The notes below the pieces were generated by a model. It was not told the DNA's origin, did not search any database, and saw only the letters and a list, made by a program, of their open reading frames with translations. Position numbers and translations under genes: made by a program. A DNA stretch of 64,000 nucleotides, taken from assembly GCA_018343915.1 (NCBI GenBank), contig JABRWF010000008.1, positions 124,001-188,000 of the forward strand, written 5' to 3'. The stretch comes from Agroathelia rolfsii (taxonomy: Eukaryota > Basidiomycota > Agaricomycetes > Amylocorticiales > Amylocorticiaceae). Of the stretch, positions 57,392-64,000 are shown one piece after another (within the stretch, counting starts at the first letter, position 1; every line of letters starts with the position of its first letter).

Positions 57392-58818
57392 CTATTCGTC
57401 ATGAGGAACGAAAAATAGATCGATAAGCACGCACAGTTTCCCAGTGTTTCCGCCGTTGAAAAGCATGGGCAAGGCCTCTGGTGCTTTCTCCAGGCCTTTC
57501 ACCACATGGAACTTCCGCTTGACGGATCCGTCTGCCAGCCAGCTTGACATCTCTTTTATGGCCTGGGGATACTCAGCAGCGTAATCAAATCTAGAGCTTT
57601 GACATCAGAGACAATAGGTGTTATCAGAAGGGAATGGAGTTAAATACACGATGAAACCTTGTATTTTTGCACGTTGAGAGATAAGGTTTAGATAACCAGT
57701 CAGCCCACGCGGTTTGGTAGAATCTATAACGCGGAGAAAATCCAAATTTTCTCAGGGTACTCTTTTTAGATGATTATAAACAACCTACTGTACTCAGAAA
57801 TTGCACCTAAAAATGTTTCGGTTACGTTTTATTACGATAGTAATGCCTAAATGACTCACCACAGAGCACGATTCTTGCGTATTTGTTGAGTCTTGTCAAC
57901 ATGAAATCCAGCATATCTCCTCCGACGTTATCAAAGAACACATCAAGGTAGCCTACGACTGTTTTGACGTCTTCCTTGAACGTCGGGCTTTTATAATTGA
58001 GAGCTCGGTCCACCCCAAGCTCGCTTTCGAGCCAAGCACATTTTTCATCGGAGCCAGCGATAGCAATAACCCTCGCTCCTATCTTCTTACCCAATTGACA
58101 TGCCAGCGATCCCACAGCTCCAGCAGCTCCCGAGACGACGAGAGTTTCGCCTGACTTGAGTTTTCCGATATCTTTCAGACCCTAACATCATGTGTCAGGA
58201 TCCATTCGGCAAATCAAGTAGATAATGACTCACAAAGTAAGCGGTCAGACCTTACACACAATTGGTTGTTAGCAACAGTGACCTGAAAAGATGAATGAAC
58301 TGTATACCAGGCATCCCTAAGGTGTTCAAGAAGTCTAAGGGCTGGGCGCCTGGAGGAACACTATCAAGGCAAGGAATGAATCACTGAACAAAACCCTGGT
58401 GGAGTTAATGGTCATACTCGATTTTGGTGGCCGCCTTGTCAGGTATGACGGCATATTCAGTCCAGCCTTTGAGAAATTCAGTTTGTTGAGAGCACTGAAG
58501 CGCACAATGTGACTTACCAACAGTGCCGTAAATCAGATCGCCGGGTTTGAACTTGCTCCCTTCTCCGGCCTCTCGTACAGTTGCGAGAGCTCCTGCCCTC
58601 ATAGTTTCCCCGATTTGTACGGGAGGCAAGTAGCTTCTTGTATCCCTAAGCCAGCCCCGCATGGCAGGATCAAGGGAAATGTATGTGACTTGCACCAGGA
58701 TCTGTTCTGCACCAGGCTTCAGGTCAAACGGCAGATCTTCATCTTTGAAAGTAGAAGGTGTTATGTTGCCCGTTGGGCGCTCAGCAAGGTAAATTCTCTT
58801 GTAAGTAGTAGGGCTCAT
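57392..58818 (-). CDS. NADPH-dependent alkenal/LTB4-12-dehydrogenase-type reductase (MDR)
   Basis: The start MSPTTYKRIYLAERPTG is chosen; the in-frame extension upstream has no ATG. It shows YISLDPAMRGWLRDTRSY, typical of the leukotriene B4 dehydrogenase/double-bond reductase branch, WTEYAVIP, the Rossmann motif SGAAGAVGSLACQLGKKIGA (58080-58145), and VFFDNVGGDMLDFMLTRLN. The C-terminus reads GNTGKLCVLI. The zinc-binding residues of classical alcohol dehydrogenases are not seen, as expected for this branch. It reduces alpha,beta-unsaturated carbonyls with NADPH in the cytoplasm. Several short introns; the exons at 57600-57830 and 58200-58410 are approximate. Confidence 0.87.
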
Positions 58819-59050
58819 GTTTGGGGATAAGAGAGTGTATAGTAACAAGTGACGTCCTGAAGATTTATTCAAGTTATACGGAATTTCCCAAGGCGGGGTA
58901 CCGGCCACTGTGACTCCCGGTTAGCCGGGTCGGTCACGGTGGAAACGCAGCCCCGACATTACAGCTTCAACTCAACAGAGAAGTTACTGTACGTAATATA
59001 ATAATCATTGGCGAGCTATTACGTAAAGAATGGAAAACTGTGCGATTACA

Positions 59051-61210
59051 TTATAAATTTACACCTTCAGAGCGAGCAGAAGACCAAGCTTTAGGTGTTT
59101 CCAGATGATGCAAAACAGCCGCTTCCATTTCCATGTCAAGGATACGTCGTTTTTGAGCATCGAGTTCGGCTTGGAGTTGCGCAACCCGAGTTCGTGCTTG
59201 CTGAAGTATCTCGCATCGTGTAGGTCGATTGTTGGTCGTGGGGGCACTCGCCGGTGTGTCTTGGGCTTTCATGATCGATAACGAACGGTCGGACTGGGCA
59301 CCTTCGGAATCCATGCAGCGACTGGTTGAGGAATAGCAAGATTGCGAAGAAAGATGATCTAGGGCGGTGCGTGCATCGACGCACGGATCTAGCGGAGGAG
59401 ATACATCTGGGCCCTGATGACTGTCATTTATTACAGGAAACGACCAATCTGTGATGGAATGTCCGCGGGTTGAACAGGTTTCGCGACCGCCTGTGCTTGG
59501 ATCGTCATTGCTCGATTGATTGAAGAGGTGATATCCAGATGGTCGAACATGTTGAGAATCAAGCAAACCATGTCCTGGAGCTGGAGCCATGTAGAGGATA
59601 CCTGGTGGAGGAATGTTTGAAGTCGTTGTGGGCTGCGGTTCCTCCAAGAGTACAGGATCGATTACCGCCGACATGTCCAAAGCGGAATTTTCTGGAGTAG
59701 CTGCGGGCCCCTCATTGCTAACCGGCAACGGAGACGAAGGGTTGGGACTTGTGAAACCTTTTCCCGATGTGCCATGATTGGCGACTGGAAACGAAAGAAG
59801 AGGTCCAACCAGGCGCGAGAACCACTCATCACCAGGATTTGGCGCTGTATGGTCAGTAAATGGCAGCGGATGAATGATGTTCGCCTCGCCACCAGGTTCG
59901 GAAGGCGGGCTCAGTACACCATCGAGTAGTGACGCGATTACATCATCATACGACGGCTGTGGTTGGAAAAGAGAGGGATAAGATGTTGAATCTGTATTTG
60001 TTTCCGGAGGAGCTTGATTGCTCTGTTGGACTTGTACAGGAAAGGCCGGAACGGCTTCGTTCTGGTCAACAGCTGAGGGGATATGATCGTACGTAGGGTG
60101 ATCAAATGGAACGGCTGTTGGCCTATTCCTCTTCAAGGAAGCTTGAGCCGCCACTTTTTGTATCGCGGCTTTTTGTGCCGCAGCCTTGACCAGAGTCGCG
60201 AGTTGCATGATGAGCCTACGACCACGTTCATGCTCCCAGGTTTCCCTATATGCTTCGGGCCCTTCGCCTAAGGAAAAGGGGAAAGGGACGTCCCAGTCCT
60301 CGGCACCGGCAGGCACGCTCTTGAGTTTTCTCCTTTTGGGGGCTCGAGGCCCACCCGACGAGGTTGTTGAATGCTTATTGAGAGTTGATCTTGGAGATAT
60401 AAAGGCATTCAATGATGCAGGAGAGTCTGGACTCGAAGCAGGGGGCACCGTTGGTGAAGATGCTTTTGCATGAGCGATTAATTTCATGATGGAACGAACG
60501 ACAGGGAAAACATCTTGCTGCTGAATGAGAGATGCGACCACGTCTTGTTTGGGAACGGAAGGTATTACGGGACTAAAGGCTTGATTTGCCGTGCCAACAT
60601 CAGGAAGAGAAGAGGAACCATGATTCCTTCCAGAAGTATCCTTTGGCGTTGAATGGCAGGTCATGTATTGATCTGAGTGGGCATAGTTATCGGAATCTAT
60701 GTCGATGGGATTGTTGGCATGGTCGCCCGCGATTCTGAGCAAATGTGATGGCTTCACGCGAGCGATGAGGCCAGCGGTGCCCAGCAATGCTTCTTGGTTT
60801 CTCAAAAAGTTTTTAGGAATTGGTCCTCCTGGTTCAGGAAAATCGATTGGAGGCACAGAGGGTTGTTGTTTCGAAGGTTGACGACTTCGCTTCCTTTTTT
60901 GTACGCTCTTCGGCGCTCTAGTAGAAGAAGTAGCTTGATTAGAGCACAAGGTCTGTGGGTCTGATCCCTGGTCTTGCTCGACGAGCTGATCGGGGCGAGA
61001 ATGGTCGAGCGATGAGGCTATGAATGTTGTAAAAAAGCATTCAGAATTTGGATGGGAACCAGGAAGTGCAATGGTCCCCACGTTTTGTACATCTGAACCG
61101 GTGCGAGCACACGGTAATGCCAGAGCTGGGGATTTTTCCCGTGCAGGAGATGGTGGCGGGGAGCCAAAGAGAGATTCGTCGTCGTAGTTCATCTGAAAAA
61201 TGTTAGCCAT
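59051..61210 (-). CDS. Disordered protein with C-terminal coiled coil, function unknown
   Basis: A single uninterrupted frame gives 719 aa from ATG 61210, or 713 aa from ATG 61192. The sequence before 61192 on the minus strand contains CTAAC and TTTTTCAG, so the first ATG may be intronic and the true start 61192 or an upstream exon. The protein is Pro/Ser/Gln-rich throughout. It has K-R-K-R-S-R-Q and P-K-R-R-K-L-K basic clusters, suggesting nuclear location, and a C-terminal heptad region (LQQARTRVAQLQAELDAQ, RRILDMEMEAAVLHHLE). The pattern of basic cluster plus leucine heptads is loosely like bZIP but the clusters are far apart. No family recognised. Confidence 0.75.
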   Translation of the reverse strand: MANIFQMNYDDESLFGSPPPSPAREKSPALALPCARTGSDVQNVGTIALPGSHPNSECFFTTFIASSLDHSRPDQLVEQDQGSDPQTLCSNQATSSTRAPKSVQKRKRSRQPSKQQPSVPPIDFPEPGGPIPKNFLRNQEALLGTAGLIARVKPSHLLRIAGDHANNPIDIDSDNYAHSDQYMTCHSTPKDTSGRNHGSSSLPDVGTANQAFSPVIPSVPKQDVVASLIQQQDVFPVVRSIMKLIAHAKASSPTVPPASSPDSPASLNAFISPRSTLNKHSTTSSGGPRAPKRRKLKSVPAGAEDWDVPFPFSLGEGPEAYRETWEHERGRRLIMQLATLVKAAAQKAAIQKVAAQASLKRNRPTAVPFDHPTYDHIPSAVDQNEAVPAFPVQVQQSNQAPPETNTDSTSYPSLFQPQPSYDDVIASLLDGVLSPPSEPGGEANIIHPLPFTDHTAPNPGDEWFSRLVGPLLSFPVANHGTSGKGFTSPNPSSPLPVSNEGPAATPENSALDMSAVIDPVLLEEPQPTTTSNIPPPGILYMAPAPGHGLLDSQHVRPSGYHLFNQSSNDDPSTGGRETCSTRGHSITDWSFPVINDSHQGPDVSPPLDPCVDARTALDHLSSQSCYSSTSRCMDSEGAQSDRSLSIMKAQDTPASAPTTNNRPTRCEILQQARTRVAQLQAELDAQKRRILDMEMEAAVLHHLETPKAWSSARSEGVNL

Positions 61211-61569
61211 CAGTCGTTCTGCAGAATGTGGAAGACGAACCACGAGAGGATAATGCTTTCTAACTCTAGTAAGGGTGTCTTTTGTTTAATCTACGTTCTG
61301 GATCTATGTCGAGCTGCGTGTTTGGATCAAGTCCATGCCGACGTGCTGGCAGTGTGTGGTGTGTGTGTGTGGTCGTGGTCGTCGGTGGCCAAAAACCGAA
61401 AAGGTGTGTGACTGGGATTGTTGTTGTCGTCATACCAAGTCTTCTATCTCTAGCCAACCCAAGGTCGTCGACTAGTCATCCATCTGTGTCTCTTTCTCTG
61501 CTCTTATCTCCCTTTGAACTTGAACAATATCGCCAACAGACGTTGTTAATATCTGCTGCATTGTGATCG
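61211..61569. other. Divergent promoter region
   Basis: 359 bp between the minus-strand coiled-coil gene and the RhoGEF. GT-rich stretch near 61350-61390 and a CT-rich leader before the RhoGEF ATG. No gene. Confidence 0.6.
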
Positions 61570-64000
61570 ATGCAGCACCCACGCCGCCCACCCATCTCTA
61601 TCCCGCGTGGTCCTCAACCGCCGGTCATTGTCAATCCCATTGATTCCTCAGAGCCTTACTCTTTCGAACTACAAGAGTCGTTTGACTACACCCCCAGCGA
61701 TACCCCCACCCCTCAGCAAAATGGACATTTGGCTCCCTCGTTCGAATTTCCTCCCTCCCATACATCAATCTCTCGCAATCGTACCCGTAGTGCTTTCGTG
61801 TCGGATACGCCAGGTTTCCCTCAGGCAGATCGTAGCATCACTCGATCCGCTTCTGCTCATTCATCCCATCGAACCAGCAAGAGCGACATGAGTCCCGGTC
61901 CCTCTCGACATCCGCATAGAAATTCATCCATTGTCTCCTCCACTTCGTCGGTCTCCTCATTCTTTGCATCAGACGATGTACGCCATCACATATTCAATAT
62001 ACTACTTTTATATCGATTTGGGTCCTTGGCCTTTTTGCCCCTGATTCTATGAACGGGTGCATGATACTACCTTATGATGAACACACACGATTGTCATGTA
62101 CCTACCCTTGGCACTCCAAGACGATCGTTATATGGATTATCCAGAAAATATTTTGCTCCCTTTTATGCTTATGATGGCCAAGGACCCGAATCTATTCTAC
62201 ACCACAAAGCAGAAAATCTGATATATATCAGGAATCACAGGATACGCAAGATATTCATAGCACCCTTACACGCGAGCTCTCCGATCTCTCGTACATTAAT
62301 TTCCGTGCTATTCGGCCCCAGATACTAACACATCTTTCAGTTTAGATTCTCATGAAGGTCTTCGTCGATTCCAGGCTGGCGAATTATCTCCTGCGGATGA
62401 TGAGTGGCATAGACTTGTTCCAGAAGCCGCTCGTGACACTCTCGGACAAGCTGAGGTCCGCAAGCAGTCAGTTTTCTTTGAATTGATCAAGTCGGAGCGT
62501 GATTACACACGCGATCTACGACTAGTGGAGCAGGTATATACTGTAGCTGTGATCATATATGTACGTTTTAACAGCTTCCTTCGCCAGGTTTTCATTGATC
62601 CTCTGAGACATGCAACGCCGCCCGTCATCCCTCCGGACCGCCTTCGTGGATTCATCTCTGATGTCTTCTTCAACCTAAATTCGATTCTTGCACATCATCA
62701 ACGAATGCTAAAAGAATTATTCACGCGTCAAAGGGAACAACATCCAATTATAGAAAGCCTGGCTGACATCATTCTCGACAGTACGAATCAATAGTTTGGT
62801 GGTCTGGAATAACGCATATAACTAAAGCTGGATCTAGCCGTGCTTCTTTTTAGAGAAGAATACGAGAACTATATCAAGCATTATCCTCTGGCTGAAGCCC
62901 GTCATCGCAAGGAGCTGAAACGAAACAAACGGTATCAAGATTTCATCCAACAATGTTCTCTAGACCCGCGCATTTCGAAGCGAGACTTGATCACATTTCT
63001 GACCCGCCCAATGACGAGACTTCCGCGTCTCAGCCTAGTGTTAGCCGAATTGAACAAATACACAGACCCAGAACATGCAGACTTTGAAGCTTTGCCTCTG
63101 ATACTCAGTATCCTAAGCGATTTCCTCAAGAGCTGTGAGCCTGGCATTCAAGCGGCAGAGGGAAAAGTTAAATTTTGGGAGCTTTGCGAAAGTCTGCGAC
63201 ATATGCCTGGAGAAATAATTGTATGTTCTATTCCAGCACATAAGCATAGTTTACTAAAGAAAGATACAGGATCTGGATCTATACGATGAGAGCCGTACAT
63301 TAGTTTATTCCGGACCTGTGTCTCGAAAAGATCGGTCCGAAATAGATTGGCATGGTTGGAATGACATGGTTGCGGCCTTATTGGATAACAATCGTAAGCA
63401 AGTATACTTGCCATCAATCTTCATTTCAGTACTGAGTAATCTTGAAGTTATCCTTACTAAGGAATTAGTTCGCGCTAATGGTATTATAAAAAGAGATGTA
63501 GTTTCCAGGGTGCGATGCATTTAATTCAACACAACCATCGAAAGCTAAACCTAGCCGTTAGCCATTGCCTCTTCAATACCTTCGTCTCGGTTCGTTTAAC
63601 GGCCCTCCAGAGAACCGAAAAGAGAAAGCAGATGATGGTCGGTTGCTAGAAAGTCTGCGCTTTCACTGGCGTCCAATGTATCCTTTCACGATTTACCATG
63701 CCTCCTCGAAGAGCAAAAGACGGTACACGCTGTATGTCAATAGCGAATCTACACGGAAGAAGTGGTACGACGCACTACGTGATTCGATTGGGTTATTGAA
63801 AGCACGACAAGAAGCAAACAGGGTGAGTTATTAATATATAACATGTATCAGACCATTAAATTTTCAGACAGTGGTTTATTCCAACAACTCTAAATGATGG
63901 ACTCTTCCGACACCCAGGAACAAGGCTTTCTTGGCCATCAGGCACCACCTTTACGGGCAGAGTTACCTCTGCCACACCCTTTAGTGAGTCAAGTTAGGAG
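61570..64000 (+). CDS. Rho1 guanine-nucleotide exchange factor (Rom/Tus-type), partial
   Basis: The start MQHPRRPPISIPRGPQPP begins a long Ser/Pro-rich N-terminus. The DH domain starts at SVFFELIKSERDYTRDL and continues with VFIDPLRHATPPVIP, LFREEYENYIKHYP, RYQDFIQQC and TFLTRPMTRLPRLSLVLAEL (the conserved DH helix 8 region). A PH domain follows: LDLYDESRTLVYSG, KDRSEIDWHGW, LRFHWRPMYPFTIYHAS and KKWYDAL. Order and sequence match fungal Rom1/Rom2-type factors, which activate Rho1 for cell-wall integrity and normally end with a CNH domain; that end lies beyond the window. There is a stop-free reading through several short introns. Confidence 0.9.

Noticed and set aside
58819..58908. 30-residue N-terminal extension of the reductase
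   Set aside because: It begins with GTG and lies outside family homology; MSPTTYK is the normal start.
1..64000. tRNA, rRNA, CRISPR arrays or bacterial-type operons
   Set aside because: No tRNA B-box with a cloverleaf context, no rRNA-like sequence, no spaced repeats; the DNA is eukaryotic with spliceosomal introns throughout.

Overview
The window is nuclear DNA of a filamentous fungus, most likely an agaricomycete (mushroom-type basidiomycete). Reasons: almost every gene is broken by many 43-90 bp GT-AG introns; the retroelements are Ty3/gypsy chromoviruses; and the gene set (SVF1, a Mup1-type permease, an aquaglyceroporin with NPC/NAA motifs, a DH-PH RhoGEF) is fungal. The species cannot be named from the sequence. 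No tRNA, rRNA or CRISPR was found.

Bases 1-15905 are a retrotransposon graveyard. Element 1 (1-4974, 5' end outside the window) is a chromovirus whose reverse transcriptase is split by an 860-bp solo LTR with an intact 5-bp target-site duplication (TSD). Element 2 (5815-15097) is a full-length chromovirus with two 831-bp LTRs. It is interrupted by a minus-strand LTR-like repeat (family D), itself split by an 861-bp solo LTR of element 2's own family (TSD CACAG), and by a 772-bp solo LTR (TSD GAGAA) in front of the chromodomain. Both elements carry what look like canonical -1 frameshift signals at the gag/pol junction: slippery heptamer, 5-nt spacer, 7-bp stem. Both have nonsense codons and a replaced integrase catalytic residue. 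The two LTRs of element 2 differ at 30 sites, 29 of them transitions and 19 of those at CpG, which points to cytosine-methylation decay.

From 16246 to the right edge the DNA is a gene-dense, TE-free island. In order: SART1/SNU66 (splicing, -), RMND1/RMD1-type mitochondrial protein (+), a secreted protein of four tandem 4-Cys units (+), SVF1 (+), OMA1 (+), an Hsp20-domain protein (+), a divergent ketohexokinase-like PfkB protein (+), ACL4 (RPL4 chaperone, -), an unrecognised conserved-looking protein (+), a Mup1-type amino-acid permease (+), an MFS sugar porter (+), BUB1 (-), PBP1/ataxin-2 (-), Xaa-Pro aminopeptidase (+), an aquaglyceroporin (+), a medium-chain alkenal/LTB4-type reductase (-), a disordered/coiled-coil protein (-), and a RhoGEF cut by the window edge (+).

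There is no operon logic; these are independent eukaryotic genes, several in divergent pairs with short shared promoters (SART1/RMND1, ACL4/34927, PBP1/aminopeptidase, 59051/RhoGEF). The points most worth following are the paired -1 frameshift signals, the exon-duplicated secreted protein, three repeated F-x-P-F-x-D motifs in BUB1, two GC-AG introns, and a perfect 19-bp palindrome in the SART1/RMND1 promoter.
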